A DNA stretch of 64,000 nucleotides from Oscillospiraceae bacterium (lineage in GTDB: Bacteria; Bacillota; Clostridia; Oscillospirales; WRJC01). Of the stretch, positions 42,266-51,507 are shown one piece after another (position 1 is the first letter of the stretch; every line of letters begins with the position of its first letter). The translations under genes were made by a program, and so were the position numbers. The notes beneath the pieces were generated by a model, which was given only the letters and a program-made list of their open reading frames with translations, did not search any database and was not told the DNA's origin. Location: contig WRHM01000008.1 in the NCBI GenBank assembly GCA_009783265.1, positions 1 through 64,000 on the forward strand. The letters run 5' to 3'.

Positions 42266-42463
42266 TTATATAATATCCCCTGACGCTTTTGATTTTACAA
42301 AAAGATTGCATCTGCAGATTTGCTGCTCCATAAATTCGTCGCACGGACAAAGCGTGCTGTCGTCAGAATTTACCCTGCACGGACAATGCCCGTTTTTCTT
42401 GTAAATGCCCGCTATTATTTTACTGACGTAATTTTCGTCTTCGTTTAATTTATATCCCTTCAT
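42266..42463 (-). CDS. Ferredoxin-thioredoxin reductase catalytic subunit-like protein
   Basis: A 65-residue protein (72 if the GTG at 42484 or ATG at 42481 is used). It carries CPCR at about 28, CPC at about 40 and CRC at about 51, the six-cysteine pattern that binds the [4Fe-4S] cluster and active-site disulphide of FTR beta. The start at 42463 is preferred because AAGGGA lies nine bases before it. FTR passes electrons from reduced ferredoxin to thioredoxin. A thioredoxin gene is immediately upstream, and no FTR alpha subunit is present, as in other anaerobes. Confidence 0.8.
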   Translation of the reverse strand: MKGYKLNEDENYVSKIIAGIYKKNGHCPCRVNSDDSTLCPCDEFMEQQICRCNLFVKSKASGDII

Positions 42464-42490
42464 ATCATAAAATCCCTTCATCACGCAAAA

Positions 42491-42799
42491 CTACGCGTTT
42501 TTTTCTATAAACTCAGATAATTTGGCTTCGTCCATAAATCCGACTGCTTTGTCCGCGACTTCACCGTTTTTTAAAATAATGAGCGTCGGAACATGCGTGA
42601 CTCCGTATTTTTGCGCTAAATTAATACTTTCGTCAATGTCTATCTTATAAAAATTCATTTTGTCTTTGTGCGTCTCGGCAACTGTTTCAAGTACCGGGGC
42701 AAGCATTTGGCACGGCGGACACCATTCCGCAGAGAAATCTATCAGGCATGTCTCAAATTCTTTTTCTTCAAATTCTTTTTCGGTTAAATGCAGTATCAT
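42491..42799 (-). CDS. Thioredoxin
   Basis: A 102-residue thioredoxin with active site WCPPC (rather than WCGPC), preceded by FETCLIDFSAE and followed by VTHVPTLIILKNGE containing the cis-Pro. It is transcribed with the FTR-like gene seven bases downstream, which suggests reduction by ferredoxin. A promoter (TTGCTT, 17 bases, TATAAT at 42867-42862) lies 63 bases upstream and the ribosome site is AGGAGG. Confidence 0.93.
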   Translation of the reverse strand: MILHLTEKEFEEKEFETCLIDFSAEWCPPCQMLAPVLETVAETHKDKMNFYKIDIDESINLAQKYGVTHVPTLIILKNGEVADKAVGFMDEAKLSEFIEKNA

Positions 42800-42861
42800 T
42801 TTAATATAACCTCCTGTAATTTTAATATTTCCGTTGTTTTTTCAACCGGTTAATTTTTTAT

Positions 42862-42890
42862 ATTATACTACAATAATATTATAAAAGCAA
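42862..42890 (-). promoter_or_regulatory. Sigma-A promoter of the trx-FTR-MBL group
   Basis: TTGCTT at 42890-42885, a 17-base spacer and TATAAT at 42867-42862, upstream of thioredoxin. The group of four leftward genes after it has gaps of 3 to 21 bases. Confidence 0.7.
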
Positions 42891-42911
42891 GAGGAGATAT
42901 AAATAAATCAA

Positions 42912-42940
42912 AATAAAATAAAAACGGGCATAAAACCCGT
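42912..42940 (-). terminator. Rho-independent terminator after the membrane/propeller gene
   Basis: On the minus strand ACGGG and CCCGT form a stem around TTTTATG, followed by a T-rich tail. Confidence 0.65.
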
Positions 42941-42951
42941 CTCTGTTGCGT

Positions 42952-44988
42952 TTACTGCCAAAATATATATGGGCCGGCGTTAGAATTTATTTTTATCCGC
43001 GCAAGTGTTTTAATATTATTTTTTACATATAAAACTGCATATACGCAATCATCTTTTACGCTCCATTCGCCGAAAAAATCTCCCGGTTCAAGCCTGTAAA
43101 CTACCGTTGGATTAGCAAAATCCACGTATGTCACCTGATTTTCATAATCTGTGTACTCACCGTCAAGTTTCACCCTGTATATCTCTCTGCCTCCAAACAC
43201 AGTATAATACATCATATCGCCGTCTATATAAAATTCCGATAAATTATTACACAATCCTTCTTCTTTTTTCTGCATTTTCGTATTATACCTGCAAAGCCCG
43301 TTGCCCATATTGTCAATATAATATATATATTCGTTATATATATCAAGTTCCAGTGCGTTGATTGAAACATATTCGACAGTAAGTCCTGTAACTGCGTCTA
43401 TTCTTGTAATATACCCCAGATCCAATACAGCATTGAAACTTTTCATATCCGCGTCGCATTTGTATATAACCCCGCCCACAGGCACCATCGTAGGTGTGAC
43501 GACTATAGTTTCAGCCGGGATAGAACCGTAAAAATAACCTTCATAAAAGCGCGTCAGGTTTAATATCTGTTCTTTATTGCGGGATTCTTCCGAATATATA
43601 ATACGGCCGTTTCCACCCCTCAAATCTATTTTTACGACTGACAAGTCCATCATGTCTGAGGCTGACTCTGCTTCTTTTTGCAGATATTCGTCGTATCCGG
43701 CAGAAACCCACGCATATAAATTTTCGCCGTAAACCATCATATTGCGTATAAATACGTCATCGTCGCCCATTTCAAACTCGATTAACTTATCGAGTTCATT
43801 CGAGACTATGTCATACCGGATAATATAGCTTTTTAATATTTTCATTGTGTTTTTATAAGTTGACCAATACTGCCGGACTCCGTATAAAACTCCGTCCGAA
43901 TAACAGCCGTCAGCGACAAAATTCGGCATGTGCCCGCAGTATTCATCAGGATTATTACGGCAGTATTCATATATACACAATCTTTCGGTTTTGCCGCCGT
44001 CTGTCAAACGTATAACCGAGTCTTTTATTTTGTCATAATATATCACAGAATCGTCGTCGTTGCAGTAAATTATATTGCGTCCCGCAAGAATTTCACAGCC
44101 TGTGTAATCCGGGATAAAATTATCATTATCATAATTTGAATATGTATCTCCGCCGTATTTTTTTATTGCGGGATTCATCGCGTCGCAATATTCAAGATAA
44201 TTTTCAAAATCTTCGGGATCGGGATTATAAAATATTTCTTTATTTAATATAAAATTATTTAATAAAACAAACAACAGCCCCGCTATAATTATAACAGCGC
44301 AAATTATTTTTGTAAAATGCTTGGGAATTTTTATTGATTTTTTGAATTTATGTAATTTTTCTTTTATTATATCAGAATATACTTTACGCTTAATAGACTC
44401 TTTAGAATATAAAGACAAGCTATATACATGTTTGTTCATGGCAATATATTCGGCGTTATATCTTATTTTAAGAAATAAAACATAAATTACAAGCGTCAAA
44501 TCAAACGACATAAAAAACGACATGACAACAGCCAGAATCAATAAATTTATGTTCCCGCCCGATATGATGCTCACTATACAAATCAGAGGGTACATGAAAA
44601 TCATCGGTATTAAATAAATAATAATTATCTGCCATGTTTTAAACGCATCCCTGTAAGCGTTTATGGGCATTTCAACATTTGTATACAGCTTCATTTCTGT
44701 AGCTCCGCTTTTATCAGAACCCAATATATAAGTCAGAATTTCTTTGAGTAAAAAATATATGACAGGGGCGGCTATAAAAATAAAATTTAATATCATTATG
44801 TTAAATTCAATATAAGGCAGCGGCAGATTCAGGCTTTCAATAGCTTCGGTAAATATAGCAAAATAAAGCAATAAAGCCGGCACTATAAAGAGTGCCGCAA
44901 AAACAAACCATATTAAATTTATTATTATTTTTTTTGGCTCAACTATTTCAAAATGATAATTTTCGTCTAACAAATCGTTTCGGAGCAT
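42952..44988 (-). CDS. Multi-pass membrane protein with extracytoplasmic propeller-like domain
   Basis: A 678-residue protein I cannot place in a named family. Residues about 20-185 hold four to five membrane segments, followed by a basic loop and another segment at about 225-245. From about 260 onward comes a large domain of repeated strands rich in Tyr, Asp and Gly (GYYDK-, YIDNMGNGLCRYN-, GGREIYRVKLDGEY-type units), like DUF5050 or six-bladed propellers. Similar proteins report on extracellular conditions. It has a consensus promoter with a palindrome at its start site, so it is regulated. Confidence 0.65.
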   Translation of the reverse strand: MLRNDLLDENYHFEIVEPKKIIINLIWFVFAALFIVPALLLYFAIFTEAIESLNLPLPYIEFNIMILNFIFIAAPVIYFLLKEILTYILGSDKSGATEMKLYTNVEMPINAYRDAFKTWQIIIIYLIPMIFMYPLICIVSIISGGNINLLILAVVMSFFMSFDLTLVIYVLFLKIRYNAEYIAMNKHVYSLSLYSKESIKRKVYSDIIKEKLHKFKKSIKIPKHFTKIICAVIIIAGLLFVLLNNFILNKEIFYNPDPEDFENYLEYCDAMNPAIKKYGGDTYSNYDNDNFIPDYTGCEILAGRNIIYCNDDDSVIYYDKIKDSVIRLTDGGKTERLCIYEYCRNNPDEYCGHMPNFVADGCYSDGVLYGVRQYWSTYKNTMKILKSYIIRYDIVSNELDKLIEFEMGDDDVFIRNMMVYGENLYAWVSAGYDEYLQKEAESASDMMDLSVVKIDLRGGNGRIIYSEESRNKEQILNLTRFYEGYFYGSIPAETIVVTPTMVPVGGVIYKCDADMKSFNAVLDLGYITRIDAVTGLTVEYVSINALELDIYNEYIYYIDNMGNGLCRYNTKMQKKEEGLCNNLSEFYIDGDMMYYTVFGGREIYRVKLDGEYTDYENQVTYVDFANPTVVYRLEPGDFFGEWSVKDDCVYAVLYVKNNIKTLARIKINSNAGPYIFWQ

Positions 44989-45019
44989 TTAAATTTACCT
45001 TCTCTTTTCGCTGTTTTTT

Positions 45020-45053
45020 GCTGTCTACAACAGTAGACTGCATATATATTCTA
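45020..45053 (-). promoter_or_regulatory. Promoter (-10) and start-site operator of the membrane/propeller gene
   Basis: TTGACA at 45076-45071, 17 bases and TAGAAT at 45053-45048 form the promoter on the minus strand. A palindrome, GTCTAC-TGTT-GTAGAC with TGC/GCA flanks (45041-45020), lies exactly at the expected transcription start. The TAC/GTA half-sites resemble BlaI/MecI-type operators, which bind between -10 and +20. The regulator is unknown. Confidence 0.6.
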
Positions 45054-45124
45054 CCACAGTACGCCGGTTTTGTCAAGCGCTTTAAATATTCAAATGTAAA
45101 TTTTTCTGAAGATTTCGTTTATGC

Positions 45125-45153
45125 TTGATAATTTTAGTAATCAAGTATATAAT
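45125..45153 (+). promoter_or_regulatory. Sigma-A promoter of sugar-binding lipoprotein gene
   Basis: TTGATA at 45125-45130, a 17-base spacer and TATAAT at 45148-45153, with a long AT-rich leader to the start at 45247. Confidence 0.7.
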
Positions 45154-45246
45154 AGCTATATAATTTAATAGCCTGTAAAGCATTTTTATTATATATTAAA
45201 TTTTAATCTTGTAATATTTTAAATCTTGTAAAGAGGTGTAATATTT

Positions 45247-46344
45247 ATGAAAAATTTTTTTCTTTCAAAAATTTCAATAATATCAACGGTTCTTTTAGCG
45301 GCTTTAATATCAACTTCGTTATTTATTTCCGGCTGTAATTTTGGAAATCAAAATAAAATTATCGGCGTTTCAATGCCGTCAAAAGAACAGCAGCGGTGGA
45401 CTCAGGACGGGGATAACATAAAAAAGCAACTCCAGGCAAAAGGCTATAAAGTCGAACTGAGAAACGCCGAGGGCGATATTGATAAACAAATTGCGCAGGT
45501 TCAGGAATTAATAGATAAAGACTGCGCGGTGATAGTTATTACGGCAATTGACGGGGAAAGCTTCACGGAAGTATTAAAAAACGCCGAAAAAAAGAAAATA
45601 ACTGTTATATCTTATGACAGGCTGATTTCAAACACGCCTACGATGGATTATTATTTGACTTTCGACAATGTCGAAGTTGGGGTAATGCAGGCTGAATATA
45701 TAGAAAATGCGTTTAATCTCAAAGACGGGAATAATACGATCGCTATCGAAATATTCTCCGGCGCTATGGACGACAGCACCACGCCTGATTATTACGAAGG
45801 GCAAATGAGCATTTTAAGAAAATATATTGACAACGGTCAGGTAATTATAAGAAGCGGGCAAACCACGCTTGAGCAAACGGCAACTTTTGACTGGAGCGGC
45901 GAAGCGGCTGCGGAACGCCTTGAAAAAATAATCGCTGATTATTATAATAACGGCGCAAAAATAGACGCGGTCCTTTCGACTTATGACGGTATGTCGATAG
46001 ATATGATAGATACGCTAAAAGCGGCGGGTTACGGCATATCATCTGATAAGCCATTGCCTGTTATGACCGGTCAGGATTGCGATAAAGCGAGCGTTATTTC
46101 AATAATGAACAACGAACAGTCTATGTCAGTATTTGTCGATACAAGAACCCTTGCGTCAAGAACAGTTGAAATGATAGATGATATTATGGTCGGTAAAAAG
46201 CCCGCCATAAACGACAGCAACAGATATAATAACGGTGTAAAAAATGTGCCTGCGGCTATATGCAGCCCTGTTCTTGTGGATAAAGAAAATTACAGGCATG
46301 TGCTTATAGACAGCGGTTATTATAAAGAATCCGATTTAAAATAA
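45247..46344 (+). CDS. Sugar-binding lipoprotein (ChvE/XylF-like, periplasmic binding 4)
   Basis: A 365-residue lipoprotein. The signal ends at ISGC (Cys30). The core has IIGVSMPSKEQQRWTQDGDNIKKQL and AQVQELIDKDCAVIVITAIDG, the typical start of the ChvE/multiple-sugar binding group, and DAVLSTYDGMSIDMIDTLKAAG later. No permease or ATPase is adjacent. Instead the next gene is a hybrid sensor kinase, so this protein may deliver sugar to the sensor rather than to a transporter, as ChvE does for VirA. It has its own promoter. Confidence 0.85.
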   Translation: MKNFFLSKISIISTVLLAALISTSLFISGCNFGNQNKIIGVSMPSKEQQRWTQDGDNIKKQLQAKGYKVELRNAEGDIDKQIAQVQELIDKDCAVIVITAIDGESFTEVLKNAEKKKITVISYDRLISNTPTMDYYLTFDNVEVGVMQAEYIENAFNLKDGNNTIAIEIFSGAMDDSTTPDYYEGQMSILRKYIDNGQVIIRSGQTTLEQTATFDWSGEAAAERLEKIIADYYNNGAKIDAVLSTYDGMSIDMIDTLKAAGYGISSDKPLPVMTGQDCDKASVISIMNNEQSMSVFVDTRTLASRTVEMIDDIMVGKKPAINDSNRYNNGVKNVPAAICSPVLVDKENYRHVLIDSGYYKESDLK

Positions 46345-46433
46345 ACTGACGGCAAGTCAAATCAAACGGAAATAATCGTCCCTGCTTGGTTATTGCCGCG
46401 GGGACTGGATTTATATACGGTTATTAAAATAAT

Positions 46434-49046
46434 ATGGTGGTGAAACGGTTGGGGCTTTTTGATAAATTCGGAAAAACAATAAGCATAAAATTAATTTCGG
46501 TTATTCTCATAGGCATTATTTTGCTTGCCGTAATTTTGACTGCGGCAAGTACGATACTGATACGGTCAATTTTTGAACAGTTATATACAGAAAAGCTGAT
46601 GACTGCGGCTCATGTTTTACTGGCTCAGTACACGCCTGATGATTTTTTGCCTTTTATTGAAAGTCTAAAATCAAGCGAAAGTTTTGTTGAATCCGCGGAA
46701 AAATATCTGGAAGATAAATTATATGTTGCTGAAATAGAAAAAGCAGAAAAATATGACGACTTGAATTTAACAGAAGATTATTATGACGCCAAAACCCGTA
46801 TGGCTGAATATCGAAAAACGCTTGCCGCATTAAAAGACGAAGATTATTATTCTGTATATAAACGTCTTTTGGAAGTGCGCGTAGGCACCGGTGTTAAATA
46901 TCTGTATGTTATCGCGGATTTGGGTTTTGACGAAATGTATGTATATCTTTTCGACGCGGTTTTTCAGGGTGATACTGTCAATGCCGACAACAACGATTTC
47001 GGGACTGTCGGATTTAAATCTAATTATCCCCAAATCGAAAAAGTCTTTGAAACGGGCGAAGCCGTTTTAGAGTACGGCAGCTACCGCGGCGATCATTCAG
47101 GATCTTTATGCTATTCTTACACCCCTCTTCTCGACGACTACGGCAATGTTATCGCTGTAATAGGAGCGGATATAAATCTTCAGTCTTTAAACAGCCAGCT
47201 TAATAATTTTTTAATATCCAGTATAACACTGGTGATATTAATCACGGTTATTATTACTGTGGTAATTATTATAATGCTCAGGGAAATAATTATTAAACCG
47301 GTCCGAAAACTGACGGATATATCAAGCGAAGTCGCAGTCGGGAATATTTATAATTCGATTCCTGACTGGATTATCAAAAGAAACGATGAAATGGGGATAC
47401 TGGGCAGGTCGTATGAATCTATGAATACTGTTCTTCAGGATGTATATTCAAATAACAGCATGCTGTTTGAGGCGGCAATATCAGGGAAATTAGACACGCG
47501 TATTAATCCTGCGCCGTTTAAGGGGCTTTTTGCCCAGCTCGTTGAACAAACAAATAATACGCTTGATATAATCGGCGTTTATCTCGACAGTATCCCGGGC
47601 TCGCTTGTTGTGCTTAACAGCGATTATGACGTTGTTTATACCAATCAGCATTATAAACAGATATTTTCCGGATTTACGACGAAATTTATCTGGCAGAAGA
47701 TACTTGACGATATGGAAAACGACGATATTGATTTATTAAAGAAAAAATTTGCGGATATTATTAGAAACGGAAAATATACAGCCATTGCGTCTTTTGAAAT
47801 CGAAGAAGAGACACGCTGGTTTTCGTTTATGTGCAATCAAATTGAAAACAATAACGGTTCTGTGGTTATTATTTCGGACAACACAGAGTTAGTGCTGAGC
47901 AAAGATAAAGCCCTTTTGGCAAACAAATCAAAAAGCGAGTTTTTATCAAGGGTCAGTCACGAGCTGCGTACGCCGATGAACGTTATAACGAGCATGGCTA
48001 AATTCGGCATGAATGATATTGATATAGAAAATAACAGGAGCAGGTTTATTAAAATTGTTTCAGCGTCGAATCATTTGGCCCAGATAATTAATAATGTATT
48101 GGATATGTCGAGAATGGAATCGGGCAAAACCGAAATCAGATACGCGCCAATGAACCTGAATAATACGGTTAAGACATGCATAGATTTGCTTATGCTTAAA
48201 GCGGTCGAAAAAAACCTTGAATTTACGTTTTATATAAATTCTGCGATACCGGATGAACTTATAGGCGACGAATTTCGTATCCGGCAGATACTGATTAATT
48301 TAATATCCAACGCAATCAAGTTTACAGATTACGGTCAGGTATCTGTAGATGTCGCGTTAGTGAGCGAGAAAGACGATAAAACCGAAATTTCTTTCACGGT
48401 TACTGATACCGGAGTCGGTATGTCTGAAGAATTTCTTGAAAAGATATTCACACCGTTTGAACAGGAGGATTTATTTCTTAACAGGAGATATGAGGGTACG
48501 GGGCTGGGGCTTTCTATCAGCCATGATTTAGTTTTGTTGATGGGAGGCACTATGGAAGTCGAAAGCAATCTTGGCAAAGGCAGTAAATTTAATTTTAGTA
48601 TCCCGTTTACAAAATCATTTGTACAGACCGAAGAATATAAAACAAAAAAGAACGACAAAACATCGCTTGCGGGAAAGAGGATTTTATTGGTTGACGATAT
48701 TGACATAAACAGGATAATCGTCCGTGAAATTTTGGCGGATTTTAAAATAAAAATAGAAGAAGCGGTAGACGGACAGGATGCTTTTGAAAAATTCAAAAAA
48801 TCGCCTCCGGGTTATTATGACTGCATACTTATGGATATTCAAATGCCGGTAATGGACGGGTATGAGGCGACAAGAGTTATCCGAAACAGCGACCGCGAGG
48901 ATAATAATATTCCAGTTATCGCAATGACAGCCAACGCACTGAAAGAGGATGTAGAAGACGCGCTTAACTGCGGCATGAACGATCATATTGCGAAACCATT
49001 GGATTTCGATGAAGTTTTGACTAAACTTTGCGCATATCTGGCTTAA
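46434..49046 (+). CDS. Hybrid sensor histidine kinase with receiver domain
   Basis: An 870-residue membrane kinase. A first membrane segment at about 15-38 and a second at about 258-285 flank an extracytoplasmic sensor domain with coiled-coil ends. HAMP (about 286-340) and a PAS-like domain (about 385-490) follow. The HisKA motif SRVSHELRTPMN holds His509; N-box NLISNAIKF, DTGVGMS and GTGLGLSI form the ATPase. A C-terminal receiver (about 750-868) has DD near RILLVDDIDI and phospho-acceptor Asp801 in LMDIQMPVMDG. It lacks a DNA-binding output. The start has no clear ribosome site. Ligand is probably presented by the adjacent binding protein. Confidence 0.88.
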   Translation: MVVKRLGLFDKFGKTISIKLISVILIGIILLAVILTAASTILIRSIFEQLYTEKLMTAAHVLLAQYTPDDFLPFIESLKSSESFVESAEKYLEDKLYVAEIEKAEKYDDLNLTEDYYDAKTRMAEYRKTLAALKDEDYYSVYKRLLEVRVGTGVKYLYVIADLGFDEMYVYLFDAVFQGDTVNADNNDFGTVGFKSNYPQIEKVFETGEAVLEYGSYRGDHSGSLCYSYTPLLDDYGNVIAVIGADINLQSLNSQLNNFLISSITLVILITVIITVVIIIMLREIIIKPVRKLTDISSEVAVGNIYNSIPDWIIKRNDEMGILGRSYESMNTVLQDVYSNNSMLFEAAISGKLDTRINPAPFKGLFAQLVEQTNNTLDIIGVYLDSIPGSLVVLNSDYDVVYTNQHYKQIFSGFTTKFIWQKILDDMENDDIDLLKKKFADIIRNGKYTAIASFEIEEETRWFSFMCNQIENNNGSVVIISDNTELVLSKDKALLANKSKSEFLSRVSHELRTPMNVITSMAKFGMNDIDIENNRSRFIKIVSASNHLAQIINNVLDMSRMESGKTEIRYAPMNLNNTVKTCIDLLMLKAVEKNLEFTFYINSAIPDELIGDEFRIRQILINLISNAIKFTDYGQVSVDVALVSEKDDKTEISFTVTDTGVGMSEEFLEKIFTPFEQEDLFLNRRYEGTGLGLSISHDLVLLMGGTMEVESNLGKGSKFNFSIPFTKSFVQTEEYKTKKNDKTSLAGKRILLVDDIDINRIIVREILADFKIKIEEAVDGQDAFEKFKKSPPGYYDCILMDIQMPVMDGYEATRVIRNSDREDNNIPVIAMTANALKEDVEDALNCGMNDHIAKPLDFDEVLTKLCAYLA

Positions 49047-49085
49047 AAAAAATTTATATATTTTATATATATGGAGAATATTATA

Positions 49086-49769
49086 ATGATACGAAAATTG
49101 GATAATATACCCGTTACAATTACTTTTGATAAAGTTTTGAAAAGACTTAAAATAGAAGATGATGAAGATATAGCGTTAATTTCCGGACTTTTTGAAACGG
49201 CAAAAGAAACAGCGAAGCCAAAAGTTTTATACAGCGAGGCTTATGTTGAAGAAATATCAGAAAATAATGTCAAAATAAACGGCGTTTGTTTTGAAAGCGG
49301 CGTATTGGTGGCAACTTTAAAAAATGTGCACAGGGTATTTGCGTATGTATGTACCTGCGGCACAGAAGTGGACGACTGGTCGCATAACGAAAAAGATTAT
49401 GTAGTGTCTTTATGGCTCGATATGATAAAAGAAATGTTTTTGCATGAAGCAAATATTTTTTTCAGGGAACATATAAAAAATTCTTATAAACTCGAAAAAT
49501 TTTCGTCAGTCAATCCCGGATCGGGCAACGAAGATAATTGGCATATTTCACAGCAGGCGCAATTATTTGCTATGATAGGCGGCGTAAAAAATGAAATCGG
49601 GGTTACGCTTACCGAATCGTTTTTGATGATACCGACTAAATCTACGTCGGGACTGCTTTTTCCGTCGGAAACAGAGTTTGTGAACTGCGCGTTGTGCGGA
49701 CGTGAGAAGTGCCCCGGGCGCAGGGTGGAATTTGACAGCAAGCTTTATTCTCAAATATTTAGCGGCTGA
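49086..49769 (+). CDS. MetH activation-domain-like protein
   Basis: A 227-residue protein resembling the vitamin B12-dependent methionine synthase activation domain. The C-terminal block FVNCALCGREKCPGRR and GVTLTESFLMIPTKSTSGLLF are the marks of the family seen alongside clostridial corrinoid methyltransferases. Such proteins help to keep corrinoid cofactors reduced and methylated. The downstream URO-D methyltransferase (51508) fits this, but no corrinoid protein is in the window. I use ATG 49086, nine bases after GGAG, over the ATG at 49071. Confidence 0.78.
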   Translation: MIRKLDNIPVTITFDKVLKRLKIEDDEDIALISGLFETAKETAKPKVLYSEAYVEEISENNVKINGVCFESGVLVATLKNVHRVFAYVCTCGTEVDDWSHNEKDYVVSLWLDMIKEMFLHEANIFFREHIKNSYKLEKFSSVNPGSGNEDNWHISQQAQLFAMIGGVKNEIGVTLTESFLMIPTKSTSGLLFPSETEFVNCALCGREKCPGRRVEFDSKLYSQIFSG

Positions 49770-49912
49770 GCGAAATCCAAAAGTGCCGCCTTATGGTTTT
49801 AAACAACGGCGGCAGTTGGCAAAAAATGACTATGAAATTTCATAAAAGTATGATATAATATAAACGATAAAATAATTATATAAACCAAATATATCAGAAA
49901 GGCGTGAAAGAT

Positions 49913-51448
49913 ATGAAAAACAAAGCTATACTAAGAATTATTTTGATGATATTGATTTCATGTGTTGTATTTTTGGCGGTTTCATGCTCGCAGAACAGCA
50001 ATGCTGACAGTAATACCAGAGAGAACGCGGCGGAAAACGCCGGAGATTCTGAGGGTGATGTACAGGACGAAGATACGGAAATTGAAGGCGAAACAGAGCA
50101 GCCGAGAGTATATACCGAAGCACCCGTGAATGATTACGGCGGATATAAACTGAGGATTCTGTCGAAGCCGTCAAGCACGGTAGACCATCACTGGGACGCG
50201 AGAGATATAGACGCGGAGGAGGAGAACGGTGATATAATCAACGACGCGGTATACAAGAGAAACACGGCGGTAAGCGAGAGATATAACATAGAGATAGCGC
50301 GGACTGAGAGCGAGAACCCGGGGAGTATGGCGTCAAAAGCGGTGAGGTCAGGGAGCGACGAGTACGATGTGATGTTTTCGAATCTTGACGATATTATCTC
50401 ACCGGCGCAGAGCGGCTGTTTCGTGAACTTGAAAACTGTGCCGTATCTTGACTTGCCCAAGCCGTGGTATGACCAAAAATCGAACGAGCAGTTGTCGATA
50501 GGGGGCAAGTTATATATGACGTTCTGCGACTTCACGATACTGGACAAGGACGCGACATGGGTGTATCTGTTCAACAAAAAGCTAATTCAGGAGATGCAGC
50601 TTGACGACCCGTACCAGATAGTGAAAGAGGGAAAATGGACGATAGATAAGCTCTACGATATGTGCAAAGACGCGGCGAAAGACCTTGACGGCGACGGAAT
50701 CATGACATGGCACGACCAGTTCGGGTGGCAGGGAGAGTCGGGAAATATGTACATGGGAATTGTAGCCTCAGGGGTACAAATGACAGCAAAAAATAGTGAT
50801 GATCTGCCGGAATATCTGGGATTGGGAGAGAAGGGAATGACTGCGTTCACGAAACTGCTGAGGGTGTTCGGCGACAAGTCAATATCTCTGAGGGTCGACG
50901 ATGTAACGGGCTTTTCGGGCGATGTATGGACAGACGTCATGGACGCGAGTTTCATCGAGGGCAGAATATTATTTTTGTACGCTGGAATGAACAGGGTCAC
51001 CCTGTTCAGGAGCATGGATACTGATTTCGGCATAATCCCATCGCCGAAAGTGGACGAAATCCAGCCTGAGTACTGCAGCACGGTTTCGGGCTGGGCCGCG
51101 ACTCCGCTGACTATACTGACGACCGTGACTGATCTGGAGAAGATAGGGATACTGATGGACGCGCTCTGCGCGGAGTCGTCATATACGCTTATTCCTGCGT
51201 ATTACGATGTTCAGTTGAAAACGAAGTTGGCAAGGGACGACGAATCTGCGGAAATGCTCGATTTGATCTTCGGCAGGCGGATATATGATCTGGGCAGGAT
51301 ATACGGTTGGGGCGGCTTGAACACGATATTCGCGAATGCGATGACGAAAAACGACTCTAACATAATGTCAGCGATTGAAAAAGCTGAGCCGAAGTTCATC
51401 AGCGCGATGGAGAAAACTGTTGCCGCTTTTGACTCTCTTGATCATTAA
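49913..51448 (+). CDS. Extracellular solute-binding lipoprotein, orphan
   Basis: A 511-residue ABC-type solute-binding protein (family 1-like). The lipoprotein signal ends FLAVSC at about residue 25, followed by an acidic Asn/Asp/Glu-rich linker. The core has DYGGYKLRILSKPSSTVDHHWDARD, DDPYQIVKEGKWTIDKLYDM and GRIYGWGGLNTIFANAM. No transporter genes follow. From about 50160 on, codon use shifts to many AGG/GAG/GCG/ACG codons and higher GC than its neighbours, suggesting a gene of different origin or under different expression. I use ATG 49913 after AGAAAGG. Confidence 0.82.
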   Translation: MKNKAILRIILMILISCVVFLAVSCSQNSNADSNTRENAAENAGDSEGDVQDEDTEIEGETEQPRVYTEAPVNDYGGYKLRILSKPSSTVDHHWDARDIDAEEENGDIINDAVYKRNTAVSERYNIEIARTESENPGSMASKAVRSGSDEYDVMFSNLDDIISPAQSGCFVNLKTVPYLDLPKPWYDQKSNEQLSIGGKLYMTFCDFTILDKDATWVYLFNKKLIQEMQLDDPYQIVKEGKWTIDKLYDMCKDAAKDLDGDGIMTWHDQFGWQGESGNMYMGIVASGVQMTAKNSDDLPEYLGLGEKGMTAFTKLLRVFGDKSISLRVDDVTGFSGDVWTDVMDASFIEGRILFLYAGMNRVTLFRSMDTDFGIIPSPKVDEIQPEYCSTVSGWAATPLTILTTVTDLEKIGILMDALCAESSYTLIPAYYDVQLKTKLARDDESAEMLDLIFGRRIYDLGRIYGWGGLNTIFANAMTKNDSNIMSAIEKAEPKFISAMEKTVAAFDSLDH

Positions 51449-51507
51449 TTGGTTTTTAGGTTGAAAAGTTTATATTTTAATAATTATAAATAAACGGGGC
51501 TGAATTT

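Noticed and set aside
46378-46404. GTCCC/GGGAC hairpin before the histidine kinase gene
   Set aside because: The stem is only five bases with a long loop and no T run; not enough to call an attenuator.
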